A stretch of DNA of 64,000 bases, taken from assembly GCA_963715045.1 (NCBI GenBank), contig CAVQRC010000045.1, positions 1 to 64,000 of the forward strand, read 5' to 3'. Shown in pieces: positions 54,481 to 63,500 of the stretch. Origin of the DNA: CAVQRC01 sp963715045. GTDB taxonomy: Bacteria; Planctomycetota; Planctomycetia; Pirellulales; Lacipirellulaceae. Below the pieces are notes generated by a model. It did no database searches and was not told the DNA's origin. It saw only the letters and a program-made list of their open reading frames with translations. Within the stretch, counting starts at the first letter, position 1. The number at the start of each line of letters is the position of its first letter. A program made the position numbers and the translations under genes.

Positions 54481-54869
54481 TGCGACTCGTCGAGTTCCGT
54501 GTTCAGGGAGACCGCGTCGAGGAGTTTATCGGCGGCCACCCGGTAATAGCAGTACACGGTATAGCTGCGAAATGCTCCTCTCCATTGGTATTCTTCCACG
54601 AAGGTTTTGTTGGCGGCCGCATGGTCGTAGGACTTGCTTGGTTCACGGCCAGCAGCTTCCTGGACTTTTGCCTGATTCCAACTCGCCGCGTCCTCTCCGC
54701 CATCCGCAGCCTGCCCGCCGACGACGGGAATCGCGGCTTCGAGTTGTTCCTTGAACTTCTCGGCAGAACTTCGGGCCGAGCGGTCGAGAAACAGCAATAC
54801 GATTCCGACCAGCAGAATCCCGACCAGCACCAATCGAGTCACGAGGACCGACGACTTGTTTGCTGCCAT
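54474..54869 (-). CDS. Single-pass membrane protein of unknown function
   Basis: Hypothetical protein of 131 residues. One N-terminal helix (VLVTRLVLVGILLVGIVLLF) is followed by a soluble domain (SAEKFKEQLEAAIPVVGGQA, then YDHAAANKTFVEEYQWRGAF, YTVYCYYRVAADKLLDAVSL). GGAGGA precedes ATG 54869. The C-terminus, ending near the tandem repeat, may be variable. I do not recognise the family. Confidence 0.65.
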   Translation of the reverse strand: MAANKSSVLVTRLVLVGILLVGIVLLFLDRSARSSAEKFKEQLEAAIPVVGGQAADGGEDAASWNQAKVQEAAGREPSKSYDHAAANKTFVEEYQWRGAFRSYTVYCYYRVAADKLLDAVSLNTELDESQL

Positions 54870-54985
54870 CTGCAGGTTCCTCCAAACCGTTGACTGCGAG
54901 GGGGGACCACGTTCCGGTTCAGTTCGAAACGCCTCCGACGAAGGGCATCAGTGTACGCAAGCGTTTGCGGGACCGCCAGCATCTG

Positions 54986-55414
54986 TCAATCCTCGGGGCG
55001 AAAGCGTCGCCGTTGCTTTGTCGAGGAACGTTTCCGCTTGCTGTCGAGTCGGCGCTGCTGGGCCGCCCGCGAGGGACGGGTCTTTTTTCGCGGAGTCGGC
55101 GGATACCGAACGGCCAGTACCAGGTCCTTCAGCTTGTCGCGGCAATCCTCCAGGTTGCGGTTCTGATCCCGATGACGCTGGCTGGTAAGCACGAACATCC
55201 CCTCGGCAGAGATGCGACGGCCGTAGCGGGCGATGATCCGCTGCCGCCAGTCTTCGGGGAGAGCTTCCGATTGACGGATGTCCCACTTGAAGACGATTTT
55301 CGAATTCACCTTGTTCACGTTCTGACCTCCGGGGCCGGAACTGCGAACCGCGGTGACTGCGAATTCATCGCCTGGAATCACGATGAAGTCGGTAATTGAG
55401 AGGTCCGTCGGCAC
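54986..55414 (-). CDS. arfB: ArfB-like peptidyl-tRNA hydrolase / release-factor-family protein
   Basis: Stalled-ribosome rescue factor of the ArfB/YaeJ type, 142 residues, about the usual size. The catalytic GGQ is in AVRSSGPGGQNVNKVNSKIV. The C-terminus is a strongly basic tail (RAAQQRRLDSKRKRSSTKQR), as in YaeJ, which inserts into the mRNA channel. No stop-codon-recognition domain is present. The start GTG 55414 has only a weak ribosome site. It is monocistronic. Confidence 0.85.
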   Translation of the reverse strand: MPTDLSITDFIVIPGDEFAVTAVRSSGPGGQNVNKVNSKIVFKWDIRQSEALPEDWRQRIIARYGRRISAEGMFVLTSQRHRDQNRNLEDCRDKLKDLVLAVRYPPTPRKKTRPSRAAQQRRLDSKRKRSSTKQRRRFRPED

Positions 55415-55518
55415 GTGTCAGGAAGTCTCTGGCGTGGCCCTCGGCACCGGCCCCATACACACCGTTCTGCCGCCCATCACACGCCGTTCGACGACCAACT
55501 GGCAATGAGCGGAATCCG

Positions 55519-56343
55519 TTAGAAGGATTCGAGGGTTCCGGCTGCCGCCGCGTGCTGCTGCATGGTTTGCAGGGCCGCCTCGAGGAGCAGTGGATATGCA
55601 CTGGCCTCGATTTCGGGTCCTAACAACTCAACGTCAAAGCTGCCGTCGTAACCATGATCCAGCAGCGCTCGAATGATGGTGTCCAAGGGGAGGTAGCCGC
55701 GGCCCAGGGGGCTCCGACTCTGGTCGATTGACGGGGGTTCGCGGCGGTCTCCGACGTGAACGACGGCCACGTGTCTGACGAGCACGGGGATGAGTTCCAT
55801 GAGCTTCGGCGCATCGCCAAAGTGGTAGAGATCGAGGACTAGACCGAGGTGCTGGCTTCCGTGACGCTGAATCACATCGAGCGTGGCCTGGAGGTCGGTG
55901 AGAAACGTCCATTCGCGTGCTGCGGCGGGATGCATTGGCTCGATGGCCAAGGTCACGTCGAGCTCTTCGGCGATCGGAAGCAGAGCATCGAGGGCCGCCT
56001 GCAGCAGTCGATGGCAGTGTTTCTGGATGTGCAGGTCGCTTCCTCCCGGGTACAGGACGAGGCACTCCGCTTCCAGACGGGCGGCGAGTTCGAGAGCTTC
56101 GCGAGCATCGTCAATCGCTTCGGCATGCGAGCGACCGTCATTCCCCGTGAAGCCACCCGCCCACAGCAAGTTAGAGACGCGGAGGTTGCAATCCTGCAAC
56201 AGTTCGATGCCGCGTTCTTCGCCGTAATCGGCGAGCTTTCTTCGCCAAACCCCGATCGCCTGAAAGCCCGCTTTACGATATTCGAGGACGTCCTCTTCAA
56301 ACGACCAGCGATAGGTCGTCAATTCATTCATCGAAAGAAGCAT
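55519..56343 (-). CDS. Sugar phosphate isomerase/epimerase family (xylose-isomerase-like TIM barrel)
   Basis: TIM-barrel protein of 274 residues. Candidate metal ligands lie in LAIEPMHP (Glu), LVLDLYHFGD (Asp and His), VAVVHVGDRR (His) and DVELLGPEIE (Glu), the order seen in AP-endonuclease-2/xylose-isomerase-like proteins. ATG 56343 is used; ATG 56331 is close by. It would isomerise or epimerise a sugar or inositol derivative. Planctomycetes carry many such genes, and this one has no pathway neighbour. Confidence 0.85.
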   Translation of the reverse strand: MLLSMNELTTYRWSFEEDVLEYRKAGFQAIGVWRRKLADYGEERGIELLQDCNLRVSNLLWAGGFTGNDGRSHAEAIDDAREALELAARLEAECLVLYPGGSDLHIQKHCHRLLQAALDALLPIAEELDVTLAIEPMHPAAAREWTFLTDLQATLDVIQRHGSQHLGLVLDLYHFGDAPKLMELIPVLVRHVAVVHVGDRREPPSIDQSRSPLGRGYLPLDTIIRALLDHGYDGSFDVELLGPEIEASAYPLLLEAALQTMQQHAAAAGTLESF

Positions 56344-56604
56344 AAATCACCGCTGGGTGATTCGTCGTGTGGTTCGAGCGTCGCTCGCTCAGTATTGAAG
56401 ACCACTGCGACCAGTCTCTGTCTTAGTTCTCACGCATTTCAGGAATATGGACCATTGCCGACAGGATGTAAACCGCATTCCGCGAAGGCGGCTTCGATGA
56501 GCCGTACGGGGCGATTGGAACTCGTTGCAAAGTTGAGTGCTAGCATTCTCTGCGAGCGTTTCCAATCGCACAGAAAACCCGTCCACCGCGACCGGCTTTG
56601 GGCG

Positions 56605-57726
56605 TCAGTCCTGAAGATTCCACGCGTCCAACCAGCGGGTCTTAATCGGCTTCATCCCGAATTCGCTGATCAGGCGGCGATCCATGTCTTCCAGATGCCC
56701 CGCCCCGTAGAAGATGGCCAGGTTGCGACGCCCGGCAGCCAATTGGTCCTTGAGCACATCCATGGCTGCCTTGTTGCGCTCCGTGATCAGCGTGGAACCG
56801 TCTGGCCCGTTGAACGCCCGCATCATCTGATCGATGTCTTCGAATTGTTCTGCCAGGGCGATTTTGATCCGGCGTTCCCGATCGTTGGAAAAGAACGCGG
56901 CGAACAATTGAAACTCGCTCAGCTTTCCCTGTGACTGCTGTCGGCTCTGGCGGGCGATTTCCGAGCCCACCATGCGAAAATACAGCTCCAGGAACGACTC
57001 GCCTCGTTCGTCCATCCGCTCCAGGAACTCGTCGGGTGACATGTCGGCGTGGACGAAATTCTCTCGCTGATAGTCGATCCATTCCAACTGGTGCTCGAGG
57101 CCGAGCAAGGACTTCATGCCGTTCTGCAGGGCCCCCACCGGACTGGCGTTCGAAGTTCCGCGGCCACGTTCCACGACCGTGCCCTTGGGGGCGACCAGCT
57201 CGTAGAGCAGGGCGTCGTAGCCTCGGAACAGCCGATTGAGCTGGCGGTAGTAGCGTCGATCGCCCACGTGCACCGCACCAATCAGATCGACCTTCACCCC
57301 CGGCTCGGCCAGTGTGGAGCGGTCCGTCGCCACATACTCCACAACGGCCGTCTGCAGCGAGATCGGGTTGCCTTCCTGATCACGAAGAATTCGGATCCAC
57401 TTGGGCTTCTTCGCCAGCGGGCTTTCGGCGTCGGCGGCGGACCCGGGATTCGGGGGAAGCCCTGCAGCGAGCTCGGTCGTGGCCGCTGGCGGCGCCGTCG
57501 CCGGGGCAACCGCGGGATCCCCAGTGCCGGTGCCGACGGCCACCGCGACAGTCGGAATCATGAGGGCGGCCAGGCTCCACAGGCGGGTCCTTGGAAGACG
57601 CGAAGTCGCCCTCACAGCCACGACCGCTCGGTCGTTCGCTTCGCGACCGGATAGCGAGAGCAGCATCTGCCGCAGGAGCCGATGGCAGGTGTCCGAAATC
57701 AGCGAAATTTTCCTGAGTTGAAGCAT
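56605..57726 (-). CDS. TraB/GumN (TIKI)-like family protein
   Basis: Protein of 373 residues. A hydrophobic segment near residues 50-65 (LWSLAALMIPTVAVAVG) precedes an Ala/Pro-rich linker. The conserved core has VDLIGAVHVGDRRYYRQLN and FRGYDALLYELVAPKG early and LAIFYGAGHLEDMDRRLISE late. The paired GxxHVGD and GAGH motifs are typical of the TraB/GumN/TIKI fold, some members of which are metallopeptidases. Export is suggested by the hydrophobic segment. ATG 57726 begins MLQLRKISLISD. Confidence 0.8.
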   Translation of the reverse strand: MLQLRKISLISDTCHRLLRQMLLSLSGREANDRAVVAVRATSRLPRTRLWSLAALMIPTVAVAVGTGTGDPAVAPATAPPAATTELAAGLPPNPGSAADAESPLAKKPKWIRILRDQEGNPISLQTAVVEYVATDRSTLAEPGVKVDLIGAVHVGDRRYYRQLNRLFRGYDALLYELVAPKGTVVERGRGTSNASPVGALQNGMKSLLGLEHQLEWIDYQRENFVHADMSPDEFLERMDERGESFLELYFRMVGSEIARQSRQQSQGKLSEFQLFAAFFSNDRERRIKIALAEQFEDIDQMMRAFNGPDGSTLITERNKAAMDVLKDQLAAGRRNLAIFYGAGHLEDMDRRLISEFGMKPIKTRWLDAWNLQD

Positions 57727-58270
57727 CTGAACCTCGTTTCACTTCCTCGTCATGCGGGAGAGGTAGAGTATCACCCGCTCCGAGGCCGTGTCCGAGCCGC
57801 GGCGGGATTGCGGAGAAATCTTGAGCAGGAGCCAAAAGACGAGGGCCGGGGAAGATGCCCGGCAATCGCCCGGGAAGTATACCGCCCGGCAACTTTCCGA
57901 ACAAACCGCGCGGACCCGTGCCGAACCCAATTGGCCGCCGAAATTCAGACCGCTCTGCTTGCCAATTCGGCCCGGATGCTCATACTGGAGGGGTCGGGTG
58001 CAAACTCGACACCACGGCCTTCGCAGGTTCCTGCCCCACCTGTGGAGGCTTTTTTTGTGCGCTTCCGGCAGGCCTCTTTGTCCCTGAAAGGCCGCAAACG
58101 CTAGCGTTTGCGGTATGCCGGGCCCCCGGATTTCCAGCAAGGTTTACCAGCTTTGCTCAACTGGCGCGACCGGGACACCCGATACTACCGGCACGGGCAA
58201 TCAGCTCAATCGAATCGCGCGGAAGAATCCGCTCGTACACTTCGTGCGCAAGAGGGGGTGGTCAAAAGCC
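57727..58270. other. Intergenic region with a perfect palindrome
   Basis: A 544-base gap between divergent genes. At 58092-58113 the arms CCGCAAACGCT and AGCGTTTGCGG form a perfect 22-base palindrome. It is REP-like rather than a terminator because no T run follows. I see no gene or clear promoter in the rest. Confidence 0.65.
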
Positions 58271-59566
58271 ATGTCTGGTCGCGTCAAGCTCATCTACGTC
58301 GCCGTTTTCATCGCATGTACTGCTGCCGGAATCTCCGTCAGCGGTCAGGTGTGGCAACCCGCCGCTCCAGTCAACTACGTGCATGACTTACAACCCTTCA
58401 AAACATTCGACATCCGGAATTTTGAGTCGTCTCCGGATCCGAACGAAGGGTTCTTTTTTTCCTACGAGCGGCTGTGGTGGAACGGTCGCGGGGAACGGAC
58501 GCCGGTCGGCGATCCGTCCGTGACGGGGGTCGTATCGATCGACTTCTACCCTGGTCTGCCAAATCCGCCCACGCCGATTCTCAACGGTCTGCTGAATTCG
58601 CCGCCCCGGGCGACATTCGCCTGGGGGCACCGGTACGAGGCCGGCTACGTCAACGACCACCACGGCTGGTCGCTGGGGGTGATTGACAGTCCGAGGTATA
58701 ACTCGAGCGCCGCAATACGGCTTTGGTCCCGTGCCGAATCCCGCTCGACCGCAGGGCATCAACACGGGGGTCGGCAGTGTGGCTATCTTGTTCTTCATCC
58801 CGCCTGAGTTCACGGGCTTGCTGGACGGCTTCACGGATGTGTTTCGAACTTCACGCAATCGGACTTCGTGCTTGGCGGTCCCGAAGGCGGGTGCTGAATG
58901 CTCAGGATGGCATTATCGACGGATTCGTGACATTCATTCCGACGTTTCAACAGGTTAACGTACGGAATCGTGATGACGACCGACAGCGTCGAACTCATGA
59001 AGACGTATCGCTTCGACCAGACCAAGCATGGAGCCACGGTCCAGTTTCAGTTCGGAGCCCGCTGGATGCGGATGAACGACAAGTTTCGCGTGGACGCGTT
59101 AGGTGGCACGCTGGGCGACAGCTTCTGGGATACACGGGTCGACAATCAAATTATCGGTCCGCAGGTGGCGTTGAGCTGGCAGAAGCAGCAGGGCCGGTGG
59201 TCGACCTTCCTTGAAGGGCGGGCGTTGCTCGGGGCCAACTTCCAGAACCTCTCCCAGGAAGGTGGGATCGGGTCGGAACTCAATCCAGGAGCTGCGAACC
59301 GACCGGTCTATTTCAATCCCACCGTGTTCACCCACGGCCGCCAGGAGCAGGCGTTTTCGCCGGTCGTAGAGATGCGGGTCTCGACCAGCTACCAGTTGAC
59401 CAAGGCGTTTTCGCTGCAACTTGGCTGGACCGGGATTTTCGCCGACAACATTCGCCGAGCCGCTCCGCACGTCCAATACTCACTGCCGAACATGGGGCTC
59501 CGCGATGCGGGAGACCAGGAAGTCTTCATCAATGGCCTCACCTTTGGCTGTGAACTGAACCACTGA
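58271..59566 (+). CDS. BBP7-type outer-membrane beta-barrel protein, about three frameshifts
   Basis: Planctomycete outer-membrane barrel (BBP7 family), about 430 residues when joined. A signal peptide (LIYVAVFIACTAAGISVSG) is followed by FFFSYERLWWNGRG, a family-like first strand, then WGHRYEAGYVNDHHGWSLGV. The frame changes near 58700, 58850 and 58960. Pieces resume with INTGVGSVAILFF, then LNAQDGIIDGFVTFIPTFQQ, then VELMKTYRFDQTKHGATVQF. The last part alternates hydrophobic and polar residues and ends INGLTFGCELNH. ATG 58271 is the likely start. A terminator follows 70 bases after the stop. Confidence 0.7.
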
Positions 59567-59636
59567 TCGACGTTTTCCGGGGTCGACGGTGCTGACAGTC
59601 GATCGCCCCTGAACGACGCCAGAAAGAAAACAGAAT

Positions 59637-59678
59637 GAGCGGATGGTTGCCTGGGATCGGGCAGCCACCCGCTCTTTT
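59637..59678 (+). terminator. Rho-independent terminator of the BBP7 gene
   Basis: GAGCGGATGGTTGCC pairs with GGCAGCCACCCGCTC, with one mismatch near the middle, around a loop of about eight bases. A TTTT run follows. Confidence 0.75.
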
Positions 59679-59761
59679 CGCATTCAGTTTTTGCGTTCGG
59701 GTCGACGCCACGGGCCGGCGATCTCGCTCGTGCGATACGGACCCGATAGGGGTAACCCCGG

Positions 59762-59956
59762 CTACTTGGCGGCCGTCTCGGACTTGGCGTGCAGGGAGCG
59801 AAGTTCGTCGAGTTCGTTGGTCAGTCGCAGGCGCAGGGGGCTCTCGAGCCGTAATTCCTCGATGAGGGCTTCGGCACGCTGAAACAGCGATTCGCTCGAT
59901 TCTCCACCAGCGAAAAGGCGATTCCAAGTCGTTTCGACAGCTCGTTCGGTTAGCAA
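59762..59956 (-). CDS. Small helical protein
   Basis: A 64-residue, mostly helical, amphipathic protein (LFQRAEALIEELRLESPLRL, then LTNELDELRSLHAKSETAAK). TTG 59956 is preferred because AAGGAG lies eight bases upstream. The frame also extends to GTG 60001, without a better site. I do not recognise the family. The evidence is the strong ribosome site and the plausible composition. Confidence 0.4.
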   Translation of the reverse strand: MLTERAVETTWNRLFAGGESSESLFQRAEALIEELRLESPLRLRLTNELDELRSLHAKSETAAK

Positions 59957-60001
59957 GATATGGGCTCCTTGTTCGACTCCCCCAAAAGAGTGGGGCGGCA
60001 C

Positions 60002-60540
60002 GGGTAGAGTATTACACCCTAATTCTACGCATTTGAGGGCGAGTCGAGCAAGCTTTAACGAGGCCTACTTGCCGACCAGGAGCGTTTGAACGGGCGGCCG
60101 ATGGCAATCCCTGACGGACAGGCAATGGCTGCGGGTCGCGCAAGGCCGCAGACTTGAACGCGTTGCAGTCCTCGAGATTCGAGATTCTTCCGAGAAACGA
60201 TCCTCAAAACGGCAGAGAAAGTTGCCGCCTCTTTGCGGGGTGGTACGTTCCAGTAGGGAATTTCGTGCGACTCGCTGCAGCGGCGGATTGCCCGACCTTC
60301 CAGCCAGTTCGTACAATCATGATTCCATCCCCGTGGCCCTCCGAATCCACGAATCCAAGTTCCGGCCTTCGGCGTGACTGCGGTCCGAAATCCGACTCCC
60401 TCCCTAAAGTGCTCAGTTCGCGTCGGTAGCGCCGTTGGTCAGCCAAAGGCCAGCAGACTACAACAACACCTGTCGTTGCTGAATCTGACGCTCCTCCCCA
60501 CTCTGAGTTCGTGTCGTCGTCGCCTGGAGGTCGCTTACGC
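60002..60540. other. Intergenic region, nothing recognised
   Basis: A 539-base gap between the small-protein gene and the FAAL fusion gene. It has no convincing gene, repeat or hairpin. GGAGG at 60526-60530 is the ribosome site of the next gene. Confidence 0.5.
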
Positions 60541-63500
60541 GTGCATCTCGATCAGCTTTCCGGATCCTTTTTCGGCCCCTCGAATCTCGTCGACCTGCTC
60601 GAGCATCGTGCTGAACACCAGGCGAACTCGGTTGGGTTTCGCTTCCTGATCGACGGTGAGGAGCAGTCCGTCCAACTTACGTACTCCGAGTTGGAGCAGA
60701 AGGCCAAAGCAGTGGCAGCGCTGCTGCAGTCGATGGGGATGACGGGTGAGCGGGCCTTGCTCCTTTATCCGGCCGGTCTGGATTTTGTGGCGGCCTTTTT
60801 TGGTTGTCTCTACGCCGGTGTGGTGGCTGTCCCGGCATATCCACCCCGCAGAAACCGCAACATGGTTCGCGTCGAGTCGATCGCCCGCGATGCCCAGCCG
60901 AAGATCGCGCTCACCACGCCTGCCGTGCTGGAACAGATGCGGGCGATGATCAACGGAGATTCGGTATTAAGTGATGTTCAGTGGCTTTCGGCCGTCGATG
61001 TCGACGCCGATCTGGCCTCGGCCTGGCAGCGTCCCGAGGTCCACGGGGAGACTCTGGCGGTTCTTCAATACACCTCGGGTTCGACCGGGATCCCCAAAGG
61101 CGTGATGCTCAACCACGCGAACCTGTTGCACAACTCGGCGATGATCAATTACGCGTTCGAGTACACGCGGTCGGGGCACGGCGTCTTCTGGCTGCCGCTG
61201 TATCACGACATGGGGTTGATCGGCGGGATCCTGCAACCGCTGTACCTGGGCGGACCTAACACGTTGCTCAGTCCGGCCGCCTTTCTTCAGAAACCGGTCA
61301 GGTGGTTGCAGGCGATTTCGAGATCGCAGGCAACGATCAGCGGAGGCCCGAATTTCGCCTACGACATTTGCGTGGAGAAGATTACGGCCGAGCAGAAGAA
61401 GTCGCTCGACTTGAGTAGTTGGACGATTGCATTCAATGGCGCCGAACCCGTCCGGGCGGCAACGCTCGAGCGATTCTCGAACGCCTTCGCCGAGTGCGGG
61501 TTCCGCCGTGAAGCGTTTTACCCCTGTTACGGGCTGGCTGAAGCGACGCTGATCGTCAGCGGCGGTCTGAAGGGGGCCTCGCCGGTGGTCCGGTATTTCG
61601 ACACCGAAGCCCTCGAGCAGCACGAGGTCGTGGAAGCGCTACCCGATGAAGACACCGCCCGCGAACTTGTTGGCTGCGGGGGGAACCTGCTGGATCAGCA
61701 GATCGTCATCGTGGAACCCGAAACCTGCCAGCGTTGTCCCAGTGGCCGCGTTGGCGAAATCTGGGTCTCGGGGCCGAGCCGCGCTGTCGGCTACTGGAAG
61801 CGGCCCGAGGAAACCGCGCACACTTTCGGCGGCCGTCTCGCCGACGACGATGCGGGGCCCTTTCTGCGGACAGGCGACCTGGGGTTCCTGCTCGACGGTG
61901 AACTGTTCATCACCGGTCGACTCAAGGACCTGATCATCATCCGCGGCGTCAATCATTACCCGCAGGACGTCGAATTCACCGTCCAGGAGTCCGATTCGGG
62001 GCTTCGTACGGCTGCCGGCGCGGCGTTCACGATCGGCGAAGAGGGACACGAAAAGCTCGTCGTCGTTCACGAGGTAGAACGGCAGCGCGATCTCGACTAC
62101 CGGCAGATTATCGAGAACATTCAACACGCGATCGCGATCGAGCATGAGTTGAGCGTGCATGCGATCGTGCTGCTCAGGGCGGGAAGTATTCCCAAGACGT
62201 CCAGCGGCAAGATTCAGCGCTATGGATGCCGCGTGGGATATCTCGACGGCTCGTTGAAAGCGATCGCCCGCTGGTCGAGCGAGGAAGGATTCCGACTGGA
62301 GACGGCGCTGCGGGGCCGCGGCGATCGTCATGCACACCACACCGCTGGCGGCACTTCGAGCAATGGCCAACAAGCGGATCTTTCCCAGCCCGAGTCCGAT
62401 CGGGCCTCCGCCTCGGCACCCGCCGATTCGCTCACGGCCCAGATTATCTACGACGTCGTGCGGAGCATTGCCCGAGAACGGGCCAAGGACCTCACGCCAG
62501 ACACCAACATCGTCGAACTGGGACTCGATTCGCTGGAGCGGATGGAAGTGGTTACGTCGCTCGAAGCCCGCTTCGGAGGACAGTTTCCGCTCGACGTGAT
62601 GCAGCAAATGCAGACCTGTGGCGAGGTCATGGCCGCGGTCAAGGAGCATCTGGGTGATCCCACCGAACTCGAAATGGCCCGTCGCCAGGCGACCAGCCAG
62701 CATCCTCACACGGGAACCACGCTTCTCGACGGACGTCCTGCCCCGTTACACGACAACGGCCGACCGGCTGCTCCGCAGATGCCGTTGCAGTTTAAGGTCG
62801 CGCACTTCCCCGAGTACCAGCAGCTCAAGGAGACGATGGCCCGCGTCGCATCGTTTGGACTCGACAACCCGTACTTCAACGTCCATGAAGGCGTGACCAA
62901 TGATCGCACCACGATCGACGGTCGCGAGTTCGTTAACTTCTGCAGTTACAACTATCTCGGAATGTCCGGCGATCCGACCGTCACCGAGGCCGCCCGGGAA
63001 GCGGCCCGGATCTACGGCACCAGCGTTTCGGCCAGCCGGCTCGTTTCGGGTGAAAAGCCGATCCATCGCGAACTCGAGCAGGCGATTGCCGAATTCATCG
63101 GCGTCGCGGACTCCGTCGTCTTCGTGGGCGGGCATTCGACGAATGAATCTGTCATCGGCCACCTCGTGGGGCCCGGAGACCTGATTCTGCACGATGGTCT
63201 CGCTCACAACAGCATCATTCAGGGTGCGTTGCTCTCGGGCGCACGGAGGAGATCGTTCCCCCACAACGACTTCGCGGAATGCGGGCAGTTTCTCGAGGCG
63301 CATCGCCACGAGTATCGCCGCGTGCTGCTCGTGATCGAGGGCGTCTACAGCATGGACGGCGACTACCCCGACCTCTGCAGATTTATCGATGTGAAGAAGC
63401 GACACAAAGCCATGTTGATGGTTGACGAAGCGCACTCCATGGGAACGATGGGGCTGCATGGCCGCGGCATCAGCGAACACTTCGAAATCGATCCCCGTGA

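Noticed and set aside
60204..60446. 80-codon open frame on the minus strand
   Set aside because: No ribosome site, homologous look or coherent composition.
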